Of a DNA stretch of 64,000 nt, positions 8,361 to 15,876 are shown piece after piece. Position 1 is the stretch's first letter, and every line of letters starts with the position of its first letter. The notes below the pieces were generated by a model that worked only from the letters and a program-made list of their open reading frames with translations, ran no database searches and was not told the DNA's origin. Where the stretch lies: the NCBI RefSeq assembly GCF_000949475.1, contig NZ_JRHC01000001.1, positions 372,001 through 436,000 of the forward strand, read 5' to 3'. A program made the position numbers and the translations under genes. This DNA is from Draconibacterium sediminis. Its GTDB lineage: Bacteria; Bacteroidota; Bacteroidia; Bacteroidales; Prolixibacteraceae.

Positions 8361-8887
8361 CCCCTCCTGCCAGGAGGGGGGTATTCGTCAGCCGACGGAT
8401 GGGGTGGTGGTGATTGATATAATAAGCTCAAATCATTAACTTTAAAGAAAAAATGAAACTCCACAATCGCAGGTTCTTCAAGCCAATCCGAAAACATTTG
8501 CGCAATCACGGTACAGCTGCCGAAGCAACTTTGTGGAAAATACTTCGGCAAAGTCAGGTTGGTGGTTATAAATTCAGACGACAGCACTCCATTGGAAAAT
8601 ATATCGTTGACTTTTTTTGCTTTGAGTTGATGTTGGCGATTGAATTGGATGGAGAGGTTCATGCCGATTTAAATAGTATTGCCAGGGATACCGAACGCGA
8701 TGAGGAATTAAATAAATTGGGAATAACAGTATTGCGTTATGAAAATCGCTGGGTGTATGAATATCCGGAGGTTATTAAACAGGACATCATTGATTTTGGG
8801 AAGAAAAGAGAAATAATGGGGTAATTTCACCACCTCCCCACTGATTCCGTTGCACTGCATCAGCGGTACTCCTCCTCAAAGGAGGAG
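8361..8887 (+). mobile_element. DUF559-carrying element with the same ends as elements A and B
   Basis: The left palindrome is 8361-8379, GGGGTGGTG 8401-8409, the DUF559 gene 8453-8824, CACCACCTC 8828-8836 (three bases after the stop codon) and the right CTCCTC/GAGGAG palindrome 8871-8887. Between left palindrome and arm it carries a GTCAGCCGAC-type hairpin instead of the CAGCGA...TCGCTG hairpin of A and B. The gene thus replaces the short spacer, as an autonomous element relates to its deletion derivatives. Confidence 0.5.
8453..8824 (+). CDS. DUF559 (Vsr-like) endonuclease-domain protein
   Basis: This 123-residue protein has the full DUF559 core of the PD-(D/E)XK/Vsr-like superfamily. Features are KFRRQHSIGKYIVDFFC (about residues 41-57; its Asp is the likely metal ligand), then LAIELDGEVH (about 62-71) and VLRYENRWV near 95. 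The N-terminal helix contains the usual EATLWKILR. Its length is normal for stand-alone DUF559 proteins. A nick-type DNase activity is inferred from the fold; no substrate is known. It lies inside a palindrome-bounded repeat element with its ends only 43 and 3 bp from the inner arms, and alternatively could be a passenger there. Confidence 0.8.
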   Translation: MKLHNRRFFKPIRKHLRNHGTAAEATLWKILRQSQVGGYKFRRQHSIGKYIVDFFCFELMLAIELDGEVHADLNSIARDTERDEELNKLGITVLRYENRWVYEYPEVIKQDIIDFGKKREIMG

Positions 8888-8947
8888 AAATGTTCGTATT
8901 TCAATTTAAATTCTGGACTTGCAACCCGGCCTGAAGCACGAAAAATT

Positions 8948-9001
8948 CCCCTCCTGCCAGGAGGGGGTATCCGTCAGTCGACGGAGACCGAAGTAATCTC
9001 T
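8948..9001. repeat. partial element: left palindrome plus GTCAGTCGAC-type hairpin
   Basis: CCCCTCCTGCCAGGAGGGG is joined to a CCGTC-AGTC-GACGG hairpin and the ACCGAAGTAATCTC tail. It combines the left end of the DUF559-type element with the third module of the composite REP cassette. Confidence 0.55.
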
Positions 9002-9009
9002 TTTTGCCC

Positions 9010-9219
9010 TTACTCTTTTCGGGAGTTGCTGCTTACTGCCCAAACGGTGATTCCTGCAACGGTAATCAGGCTTCCAACAATAATGGCCAGATTGACATTA
9101 CGTTGTGTGCGTTGTGCTTTTTTAAGCTGTTTTGCACCAACTCCTTTTTCAGCAATCAGGTCTTCCAGTTCTTTGATTTTTCCTTCTAATTCGGTCTTTA
9201 TTTTTTCGGTAAATTCCAT
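9010..9219 (-). CDS. small single-span membrane protein
   Basis: This 69-residue protein has an amphipathic, charged coiled-coil N-terminus (EKIKTELEGKIKELEDLIAE), a basic linker and one transmembrane segment, NLAIIVGSLITVAGITVWAV (about residues 43-62), ending in a short polar tail. It is probably tail-anchored in the inner membrane. It has no known family and there is no operon partner. The gene lies between repeats; its stop is 9 bp from the partial element. Confidence 0.55.
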   Translation of the reverse strand: MEFTEKIKTELEGKIKELEDLIAEKGVGAKQLKKAQRTQRNVNLAIIVGSLITVAGITVWAVSSNSRKE

Positions 9220-9306
9220 GTTAGTAGTGTTTTAAGATTCATATTAGTAGAACGTTGTAAAAAGTAAAATGTTTGTTTTTTATTCCTCATCTCCGCCGCT
9301 CCGTCT

Positions 9307-9468
9307 CCCCTCGTTTGCAACAGCCTGTCCCGAATTTTTCGGGAAGAGATTGGGGTTTCCGTCGATTGTATCGACAAAAGCGGATGTTGGCAAATAGCTT
9401 TACAAACTTTTTAAGACGTCGTTAAAAACGACAAGATATTTTACCCCTCGTTACAAACGAGGGGCAGG
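9307..9468. repeat. REP-like cluster, second copy
   Basis: It has the same module order as 7626-7785: CCCGAATTTTTCGGG hairpin, GTCGATTGTATCGAC hairpin, CGTTAAAAACGACAAG and CCCCTCGTTACAAACGAGGGG. This accounts for most of the gap between 9219 and 9519. Confidence 0.55.
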
Positions 9469-9518
9469 TGGGGGGATGAAGTAATCTCAGCTATCGGGGG
9501 GTAGGCAGACAGGCGATT

Positions 9519-10193
9519 TTAATTCGCTTCCTGGTGTTCTTCAAACGGTACAACCGTGCATTCATACTCCGGGTTGGTAATTTCGGTTTTGGTAAGCCAT
9601 TTTTCCGAAATTGTTAAGGTATAAACATCGTCTCCCTTGTGTTGCAACTCCCATACAATTCCTTCGGCTTCGGGAAAAGCTTTGTGTCCCTCAATCTGGT
9701 CGCTAAGCAGGCGGTTAATTAAATTGTTTTCCGACAGCCCGTAACTCAGCGCTTTTAGTGCGGTTTCTTTTGTTAGCTCCTCCACATTGTCGTCGCCCTT
9801 TATTTCCATTTCCACAAGGTTTACCGTACCCAGAGGAAACTTTCCGTTGTAGGCACTGTAAAGCAACTGGTTAATGTTAAACAAATCGTGGTGAAGATCG
9901 ATTTCGGAATAATTTTCAAAGGTTTTGGTTCGTAGCATTTCGTGCGAAAGATTGTCGATTTGTCCGTCGACTAATTGGTCCGAGCATTTGTAATCAAGTA
10001 GAATGGCGGCTGCCTCATGGGGTTCAAAATCGGAAATAGCCAGAAAAAGATATTCTTTTAATTCCGCGGGTTTTAACTGTGCCGCATCGGGATATTCAAA
10101 GCGTGCCAGCAACGCTTTGTAGTCTTCGTTACTCCAGGCATCTTCAAGTTCATTAGTCGTTTTAACAGCATTAATTTTTACTAAATAGTTCAT
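9519..10193 (-). CDS. hypothetical cytosolic protein
   Basis: This is a 224-residue acidic protein. I chose the ATG at 10193 (MNYLVKINAV) over the upstream in-frame ATG at 10223 because the extra ten residues look like untranslated leader; this is uncertain. It has no signal peptide or membrane segment. A helical N-terminal half (segment DYKALLARFEYPDAAQLKP) is followed by a C-terminal half with beta character (GDDVYTLTISEKWLT). I recognise no domain. It is a single gene flanked by repeat clusters on both sides. Confidence 0.55.
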   Translation of the reverse strand: MNYLVKINAVKTTNELEDAWSNEDYKALLARFEYPDAAQLKPAELKEYLFLAISDFEPHEAAAILLDYKCSDQLVDGQIDNLSHEMLRTKTFENYSEIDLHHDLFNINQLLYSAYNGKFPLGTVNLVEMEIKGDDNVEELTKETALKALSYGLSENNLINRLLSDQIEGHKAFPEAEGIVWELQHKGDDVYTLTISEKWLTKTEITNPEYECTVVPFEEHQEAN

Positions 10194-10339
10194 ACAAAAA
10201 ATTTTGGTTTCTATTAATTCCAACTGACAGAACGGATAATTGTTTGATTTTTTTTTTGGAATGCCGCTGTTTGTGCACGATAGATTCGTGTTCAGTTCCG
10301 GGTTATAGTTGGATGGTATCGACTGGTTGCCGTAAACAG

Positions 10340-10505
10340 AGATTGCTTCTCTTCGCTCGCAATGACAAATATTAATAGGGATACATCGCCGCGGACGGGA
10401 ATGAATCGTGCCGGGATGAATGAGCTGGTCGTCCGCGGCAGATCATTTTAAACTACTTTGTCATTAAGAGGGATCCGTCAGCCGACGGAGACTGAAGTAA
10501 TCTTT
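10340..10505. repeat. composite REP-like cassette, copy 2
   Basis: It repeats the three modules of 6248-6429 in the same order: GATTGCTTCT...CGCAATGAC, the 52-bp GCCGCGGACG...CGTCCGCGGC module (10388-10439), and the ATTA...GTAAT module with the CCGTC/GACGG hairpin (about 10462-10503). The identical 52-bp length of the middle module in both copies supports a mobilised unit. It fills most of the 10194-10536 gap. Confidence 0.7.
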
Positions 10506-10536
10506 CTTGGCCGTTTATAAGTTGTTACAGCGCAAA

Positions 10537-12105
10537 TTAATCTTTTATGCACCGTACTGAAAGACCGGTTTGTTTGATATATTCTTGTTTGTGAATGGAT
10601 TGATAGGAATCGAATAAATAATAACCGTATGCATTTTCTCCATCAAGAGGTGTTGTAGTCCAGAACATTCCCAGGCTGTTAACAGGATATGAATATCCGG
10701 GGAAGGCACTCTGGGCTCCTCCCGGCAATGCGGTAAATCCACTGCTGTTCGTCGCAAAATCGTTGAATGGAAGCCAATGTGCCGTTCCTGTTTCTTTCAG
10801 TTTATTGCCTGCCACATCACTGCCGCCTAAGTAGGTAATAAGGGTTTGCCATTCTTCATCGGTGGGAACGTGCCATCCTGCCGGGCATACATTACGGGAG
10901 TCGGTTACAGCAAACCAGTTATATAACTTGCCATAGGGAACCTCAAGGGCAGTAATATTTTCATTATAGCACCAGGCTCCGGATGTAGCATTCTGCCAAT
11001 CGCTATTATCAATTATATTGGGGATATTATCTCCATTGGCATATTTTGTAGTCCTCAGATTTTCGATCAGCCAGGTTTGTGTTCCAATGGTCACTGACGA
11101 GTAAGGATTTCCATCCGGATCAAAAACCGTTGCTTCTGGCATGGTAACTACAAGTTCGTTACCATATCCGGTGCCTGCAATATTGGTTGCATAACTTCGG
11201 ATATAGTAGGTAGTAGCCGGTAATAAGCCATAGGGATCGCTGGTAAAAGATGAATAATTGAGCTGGTCTTCGGTTTTGTTATCAGCAATGGTTGGCGAAG
11301 GATCAGTACTCCAGCAAACACCTGCGTTTAGGATGATACCTGGTGACAAAATATCGCCCCCGGTTGATATTACGAAAGTTCCTGCATTGTTTATTTGTTT
11401 GGTAGTAAGTTGTGGGAATCCTATGGTTGTGAATTCATAATTGCTGCTGTAGAAAACTTCCTCGTTCGCAATAGCATAGGCACGTGTATAATAGCTTGTA
11501 CCGGGTAAAAGTCCGGTTATTGTGGTTTCAAAAATTCCGGTTCCGCTTCCTGCTTCGGTTTTACTGTCGGCGATGGTTGGATTTATGGTGGTGCTCCAGC
11601 AGGCTCCTCTTGAAGTAACCGTTTGGTTCGACTCAATACGCCCTCTCATAAAAGCCTCGCTACCGGTGATATCACCAAAATCCACAATAACAGCTTCAGT
11701 AAAGGGGAGTGGTTCCAGTGTGATGGATAAAACATCTCCATATCCAATACCAGCGCCATTTATTGCATAAGCCCTAAGGTAATAAGTCATTTCAGGAGCC
11801 AGGTTTAGGATCGTTGTAAAATCGTCATTCCCAACGCCATCCATCGTGAAAATACCTTGCAGTGTGGGTGAGCTGTCGAAACCTATGCAGATACCCTTTT
11901 GAAAGATCTCTGTACCGCCATCGCTGGTAATATTTCCTCCGCTTGTTACTGTTATTGCATCAATAAGTTCTATGGGCTGTGTGGTGAGTTCCGGTGGGAA
12001 AGGATTTTCAAAACAGGAATTCAGAACTATTCCCTGGCAAACGATAACAAGTGTAAGAAAACACTTATTGAGTTTGCTTTTATAGCGAGTGAGCCGTGGA
12101 TTCAT
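10537..12105 (-). CDS. FISUMP-domain lipoprotein with fibronectin-like repeats
   Basis: This 522-residue surface lipoprotein has a type II signal ending VLNSC (Cys31). Three to four repeats of about 90 residues follow, each with a motif like GACWSTTINPTIADSKTE and TYYLRAYAIN, a fibronectin-like pattern common in Bacteroidota surface proteins. The C-terminal 190 residues form the Fibrobacter succinogenes major paralogous (FISUMP) domain, seen as IGTQTWLIENL, YGKLYNWFAV and CPAGWHVPTDEEW, ending with SVRCIKD. Its role is probably surface binding; the ligand is unknown. It starts 10 bp after the outer-membrane gene at 12116 and is likely co-transcribed with it. Confidence 0.85.
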   Translation of the reverse strand: MNPRLTRYKSKLNKCFLTLVIVCQGIVLNSCFENPFPPELTTQPIELIDAITVTSGGNITSDGGTEIFQKGICIGFDSSPTLQGIFTMDGVGNDDFTTILNLAPEMTYYLRAYAINGAGIGYGDVLSITLEPLPFTEAVIVDFGDITGSEAFMRGRIESNQTVTSRGACWSTTINPTIADSKTEAGSGTGIFETTITGLLPGTSYYTRAYAIANEEVFYSSNYEFTTIGFPQLTTKQINNAGTFVISTGGDILSPGIILNAGVCWSTDPSPTIADNKTEDQLNYSSFTSDPYGLLPATTYYIRSYATNIAGTGYGNELVVTMPEATVFDPDGNPYSSVTIGTQTWLIENLRTTKYANGDNIPNIIDNSDWQNATSGAWCYNENITALEVPYGKLYNWFAVTDSRNVCPAGWHVPTDEEWQTLITYLGGSDVAGNKLKETGTAHWLPFNDFATNSSGFTALPGGAQSAFPGYSYPVNSLGMFWTTTPLDGENAYGYYLFDSYQSIHKQEYIKQTGLSVRCIKD

Positions 12106-12115
12106 TTCGTTAAGA

Positions 12116-12655
12116 TTAAAATTTTATATGATAACCGATAGAAAATGCTACCGGCAAGGGATCTTTAATATCATATTCCATTGACTCAAGATCGTCAACA
12201 GCATCTTTATAGGCCTGAGGTCGGAATGGAACCAGTAACTCAGCACTTAGGAATGATTTTTCCTTTAATTTGAATTGAACACCGACACCTGCCGAAAAGC
12301 CAAAATAAGTTGTTTTGGTTTCCATTACCACGGCGTCGACAATCAGTACCACATTGTATCCGTACATAGCTGTGAGATATGGACTCAGTCTTTTTTGAGA
12401 GGGTACATGATACTGTACTCCGAGGTTATATCCCAGGCCATCCAGGTTGTATCCCAACGAACCAAATACACCGAGTTGTTCGACGGGGCTATAGGTCAAT
12501 CGCGTCCCAAATCCACCATAACTCAATCCCGCACCTGCACCGATATCACCATGATGTGAGGACTGTCCAAACAATAGGGGGGTACTCAGCAATATAACCA
12601 TGGTGAAAATTGTAATGCTCTTTATCAGAGGCGATCGCAACAATGTTGTTTTCAT
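12116..12655 (-). CDS. small outer-membrane beta-barrel protein
   Basis: This 179-residue protein has a signal peptide (FTMVILLSTPLLFGQ, cleavage near residue 31) followed by alternating amphipathic strands with aromatic ends (GAGAGLSYGGFGTRLTYSP, YFGFSAGVGVQFKL). It finishes IGYHIKF, a C-terminal Phe as in BAM-inserted barrels. It probably forms an eight-stranded barrel like OmpW/OmpX-type porins. It is the first gene of a two-gene unit with the FISUMP lipoprotein and may anchor or assist it; that is inference. Confidence 0.7.
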   Translation of the reverse strand: MKTTLLRSPLIKSITIFTMVILLSTPLLFGQSSHHGDIGAGAGLSYGGFGTRLTYSPVEQLGVFGSLGYNLDGLGYNLGVQYHVPSQKRLSPYLTAMYGYNVVLIVDAVVMETKTTYFGFSAGVGVQFKLKEKSFLSAELLVPFRPQAYKDAVDDLESMEYDIKDPLPVAFSIGYHIKF

Positions 12656-12756
12656 GGCTTAGTGGTATTAATGTATAAGAAAGTTACTGCTTTTTACTGA
12701 TATTTCAATCGGTTTTGTGCAGTTCGTTTCTGACAAAACAAAAGGCTTTTTGATGG

Positions 12757-12872
12757 CATTACGAGGGATCCGTCAGCCGACGGAGACCGAAGTAATCTCT
12801 CGTCTACCCCGCGTTGCAAACAAGGGGCAGGAAGAGCTACCGCGCCCCCGAAGTTGTGGGGCTTTCGCGTGG
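12757..12872. repeat. REP-like elements, two families side by side
   Basis: A CATTACGAGG...GTAATCTCT module (12757-12800, inner CCGTC/GACGG hairpin) is followed by a CCCCGCGTTGCAAACAAGGGGCAG element and a CGCGCCCCCGAAG...GGGGCTTTCGCG palindrome. The last belongs to the family that flanks the RAYT remnants at 14.3 and 17.9 kb. Together they account for most of the 12656-12977 gap. Confidence 0.6.
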
Positions 12873-12977
12873 TCTGTTAATTATTACAGCATAAAAATAC
12901 CCCGGGCGTAACCTTAAATCGCTCGCATCGTTATTTTAGAAGTAACAACAGACAATTCTGTCTTAAATTGAAATAGT

Positions 12978-13310
12978 ATGGCAAAGTACCTGGTTTGTGG
13001 AAATTACATTGGCGAAGGAATGAGGGGATTAATGAAAGAGGGAGGCTCAAGCCGGCGTTCTGAGATTGAAAAATTAGTGGCTTCGCTGGGCGGAAACGTA
13101 GAGTGTGTGTATTATGCTTTTGGCGATTACGATATTTACGGCATATTCGATATGCCCGACAGTGCCGGTATGGCGGCCTTTTCGCTGCAGGCAGCATCGA
13201 GTGGACTGGTAACGGTAAGTAGTATTCCATTGCTTACACCCGAAGAAATTGATGAGGCAGCAAAACGAACAGGCGTATACCGCGCTCCGGGAGTAGATTG
13301 GTTGCCGTAA
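12978..13310 (+). CDS. GYD-domain protein
   Basis: This 110-residue protein matches GYD family proteins. It has an N-terminal strand AKYLVCGNYI, a helix with RSEIEKLVASLGG, the diagnostic FGDYDIYGIFDMPD (FGxYDxxxxxxxPD) near residues 50-63, and a helix with MAAFSLQAASSG. The fold is a ferredoxin-like alpha+beta barrel. Members are widespread but have no assigned reaction. It has no partner gene; the next features on either side are repeats. The start is well supported by the conserved first strand. Confidence 0.8.
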   Translation: MAKYLVCGNYIGEGMRGLMKEGGSSRRSEIEKLVASLGGNVECVYYAFGDYDIYGIFDMPDSAGMAAFSLQAASSGLVTVSSIPLLTPEEIDEAAKRTGVYRAPGVDWLP

Positions 13311-13313
13311 ACA

Positions 13314-13412
13314 GAGATTGCTTCTCCCGGCAAATCGGGCTAATCATTTGCGTTGTACAACGTCGTTAAAAACGACAAAATAGTTCCCCCTAGGTGCAAA
13401 CGAGGGGCAGAG
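13314..13412. repeat. REP-like cluster
   Basis: AGATTGCTTCTCCCGGCAAATCGGG, CTAATCATTTGCGTTG, CGTCGTTAAAAACGACAA and a decayed CCCCCTAGG...CGAGGGG element follow the stop codon of the GYD gene directly. The same order occurs after the composite cassette at 6430-6524. Confidence 0.5.
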
Positions 13413-13534
13413 GGAGTTTGTGCTGTTTAGCAATAAAATCATGGGATCACTTTCATGCTGCTGCCGCGTGATTCGCAACTGGTTACTCTTTGGAGCTTTC
13501 GTGTGCTTTATCAATAAATCTCAACAGTTACGTG

Positions 13535-13708
13535 TTATTTATCTTGTTGCTTGAGGGCAATGATCTTTTGCATCACGGCCTCGGCTTCGGCATACTTTTG
13601 GTCGGCCAGCTTCCGGTTGGTCTTCGACAAATGGTAATTTTCTTCCATTAATTTATCGTATTGTTTTTGTAAGCGTTTAGCAGGGTCTTTTTTAAAGATG
13701 TTGAACAT
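13535..13708 (-). CDS. Lacal_2735-like small protein
   Basis: This 57-residue protein starts MFNIFKKDPAKRLQKQYDK. It contains the pattern LMEENYHLSKTNRKLADQKY, then AEAEAVMQKI, and ends LKQQDK. The arrangement (MFxxFKK start, coiled-coil, LSxTNRKxxDxKYAEAE) is that of the small Bacteroidota family annotated Lacal_2735. It is a charged, cytosolic, all-helical protein of unknown function. The ATG at 13708 fits the family length. It is a single gene between repeats. Confidence 0.7.
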   Translation of the reverse strand: MFNIFKKDPAKRLQKQYDKLMEENYHLSKTNRKLADQKYAEAEAVMQKIIALKQQDK

Positions 13709-13964
13709 GGTGTTTATATTTATTGTTTAACGTTGGCATCAAATAAATAAACAGCAGTGCACATCGAAAGTTCATAATGCTTTCGCTCTGTGCAGTAAAG
13801 CATTTGCGGGCACCGTTGTCTGGCTTATTAATGCCTCATCATACCAAACCATGAGCAGTTTTACATCGAATATAACATCATTAACCAAATATTAGTAGTA
13901 ATGTTGGAATTAGCAGAATTAAAACCCATCTACCCCTCCCTGCTATCGGGCGAATTCCTGTCTG

Positions 13965-14103
13965 CCCCTCGTTTGCAACGAGGGGCAGGAGTTAAGTCGA
14001 TTGTATCGACAAAAGCGGATTTTGGCAAATAGCTTTACAAACTTTTTAGGATGTCGTTTAAAACGACAAGATATTAACCCCTCGTTGCAAACGAGGGGCA
14101 GGT
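13965..14103. repeat. REP-like cluster
   Basis: CCCCTCGTTTGCAACGAGGGG (perfect hairpin, 13965-13985), GTCGATTGTATCGAC, GTCGTTTAAAACGAC and a second CCCCTCGTTGCAAACGAGGGG (14078-14098) abut the RAYT remnant that starts at 14104. The rest of the 13709-14103 gap shows nothing recognisable. Confidence 0.6.
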
Positions 14104-14301
14104 GAGTATCAGTTTTGGAGGCACGACAATAAGCCAATCGAATTATGGAGCGATAAGGTAATCGATGAAAAAATAGAATATGTTCATCAAAATCCTGTTG
14201 AAGAAGGATATGTTACCAGGGCGGAAGATTATTTGTATAGCAGTGCTGTTGATTATGCGGGAGAGAAAGGACTGTTAGATGCTGTTATTGTAGTAAAGTA
14301 G
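14104..14301 (+). pseudogene. C-terminal remnant of a REP-associated tyrosine transposase (RAYT)
   Basis: An open frame of 65 codons reads QFWRHDNKPIELWSDK, then YVHQNPVEEGYV, DYLYSSAVDY and KGLLDAVIVVK, ending at TAG 14299-14301. This is the C-terminal third of IS200-like Y1/RAYT transposases. The catalytic His-hydrophobe-His and Tyr parts are missing, so the gene is dead. A CACGCGAA/TTCGCG palindrome follows within 10 bp, as expected for a REP element next to its transposase. Confidence 0.8.
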
Positions 14302-14308
14302 TTATCAA

Positions 14309-14347
14309 CCACGCGAAAGGATTCGCGCGGTAGCGGAGCCCCCTCGT
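14309..14347. repeat. REP palindrome next to RAYT remnant 1
   Basis: CCACGCGAAAGGATTCGCGCGG forms a hairpin with a 6-bp CGCGAA/TTCGCG core and is followed by GCGGAGCCCCCTCG. A related palindrome (CACGCGAACCCTTTCGCGTG, 17993-18013) follows the second remnant. Confidence 0.55.
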
Positions 14348-14366
14348 TACCAAGGTGGGGTAGGAT

Positions 14367-15224
14367 TTATACCGACAGTAATTGAATGGCCTCTTTTACC
14401 GTCATCTTTTCGCTGATGTTTGCCGCCTTTGCCAGCTGGTTGCAAACCGTTATTATGCCGTTGTCCAGAACGTCCTGTCCGTTGAAGATCTCTGCACTCA
14501 TGCAGTCGACCGTGCAGGCAGGGATTCCTGCCTCGTTCAGCGATTCGAGGCTTTTTATGCCTGCATTGTTTTTACCTATTCCGGCATCGTTAAAAAACAC
14601 GGCTTTTACGTGGTATTTTTGTGCATAAGCTCCTGCGCTCAATCCACCATGCGATCCACATACCACGATATCTCCTGCATTGCTTTTGTTTAAAAAAGTG
14701 ATGCTGTCAGTTACGGTAACAGTTGTTCCGGCAACTTGAGTTTGTTTTTGTTTTTTGAGGTCTCCCGTGGTGCTTTTGTCCTGCACATTATTCTCTGCAG
14801 TTGATTCATCGATCTTGCTTTTTGTTTCAAATGAAAGCGCCTTTGCAATATGACTTATTTTGGCAACGGCCTCTTTCACCGAATCGCCGGCTTTTATTCC
14901 GGCAGCTTCCGCTTTCGGGCCAGTGTGACTTATAATTCCGCTTTCCCAGGTATCTTGTGAAATACCAATCTCGGCGCTGTAATTATCCACGGCACAAGCC
15001 AGAATATTCGCTGCATCGTAATGAGTGATACCTCTTATTCCTGCCTGATTTTTTCCTACACCTGCATTGTTGAGAAAAGCAACTTTTACACCACAGTTTT
15101 TTATGTGTGCGGCCAAATCGCTACTGCCTCCGCAATGCGACCCACAAACAAGAATGGGGTGGCTATTATCGGATTGTAAATCCCCTAAACTGTCGAGCAG
15201 TACTACACCTTCAGGCAATTCCAT
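14367..15224 (-). CDS. internally duplicated protein linked to iorAB
   Basis: This 285-residue cytosolic protein consists of two homologous halves. Half 1 has ILVCGSHCGGSS, VAFLNNAGVGKNQAGI and DNYSAEIG. Half 2 has IVVCGSHGGLSAG, AVFFNDAGIGKNNAGI and DCMSAEIF. A Lys/Thr-rich linker (about residues 130-170) separates them. The paired GSHxG and (D/N)AGxGKNxAGI motifs suggest a nucleotide- or acyl-binding pocket, but I recognise no family. Its start lies 17 bp after the iorB stop, so it is very probably the third gene of the indolepyruvate oxidoreductase operon. An accessory role in 2-oxoacid metabolism is inference. Confidence 0.7.
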   Translation of the reverse strand: MELPEGVVLLDSLGDLQSDNSHPILVCGSHCGGSSDLAAHIKNCGVKVAFLNNAGVGKNQAGIRGITHYDAANILACAVDNYSAEIGISQDTWESGIISHTGPKAEAAGIKAGDSVKEAVAKISHIAKALSFETKSKIDESTAENNVQDKSTTGDLKKQKQTQVAGTTVTVTDSITFLNKSNAGDIVVCGSHGGLSAGAYAQKYHVKAVFFNDAGIGKNNAGIKSLESLNEAGIPACTVDCMSAEIFNGQDVLDNGIITVCNQLAKAANISEKMTVKEAIQLLSV

Positions 15225-15241
15225 AACAGAACAATTTCAAC

Positions 15242-15874
15242 TTAACAACGAATGGCTACACATTCCTCAGCAACAAGTTCTTCCCGGGCAATTTGGCTTC
15301 CCATCTCGTAGGCCTTTATGTTGCCTTCAACAAACTTTGCAGGAACGTTTTCCCGAACGATCTGAATCATTTCGTCGTGCGGATAGTTTCTCAACTCGGC
15401 ATAGTAGCCCAGCATCACCACATTCATCATTTTGTTGATATCGAAATCCAGGTTTTTATGCGCATTCGGTTCGATGATAAATTTTGTATTCTCCGATCTT
15501 TTTATCATCTCGGTTTTGCACTCAGGCAAATCTTTTTGCAGTCGGGCATTAACGCTGGTTGAGGTAAGCTCGTAGGTGCTGGTCAGTAGCACACCGTCTT
15601 CTTTTAGCGCATGCAAATGCCGCAGTGTTTCCGTTTGCTCAAAAGATATAACGTAATCAACATCTCCTGCTTTAATAAACGGCGATAACACGGGTTTGGC
15701 GGAATAACGGAAATGGCTCTCGACACCTCCACCACGCTGGCCCAAACCAATCACGTCTGAGATTTTCAAGTGGTATCCCCGTTTCAGATAAAACTTACTT
15801 AAAAGATTGCTAAAAAGGAGAATCCCTTGTCCTCCAACACCGGCAATGATGATATTCTTTCCTGAGTCTTGCAT
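15242..15874 (-). CDS. iorB: indolepyruvate:ferredoxin oxidoreductase, beta subunit
   Basis: This 210-residue gamma-type subunit of 2-oxoacid:ferredoxin oxidoreductases catalyses, together with IorA, oxidative decarboxylation of aryl-pyruvates to aryl-acetyl-CoA with reduction of ferredoxin. It shows the family signature NIIIAGVGGQGILLFSNLL (residues 8-26), GLGQRGGGVESHFRYS (about 43-58) and VDYVISFEQTETLRHL. The gene starts 2 bp after the iorA stop, so translation is coupled. It is cytosolic and of normal family length. Confidence 0.93.
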   Translation of the reverse strand: MQDSGKNIIIAGVGGQGILLFSNLLSKFYLKRGYHLKISDVIGLGQRGGGVESHFRYSAKPVLSPFIKAGDVDYVISFEQTETLRHLHALKEDGVLLTSTYELTSTSVNARLQKDLPECKTEMIKRSENTKFIIEPNAHKNLDFDINKMMNVVMLGYYAELRNYPHDEMIQIVRENVPAKFVEGNIKAYEMGSQIAREELVAEECVAIRC

Positions 15875-15876
15875 AT

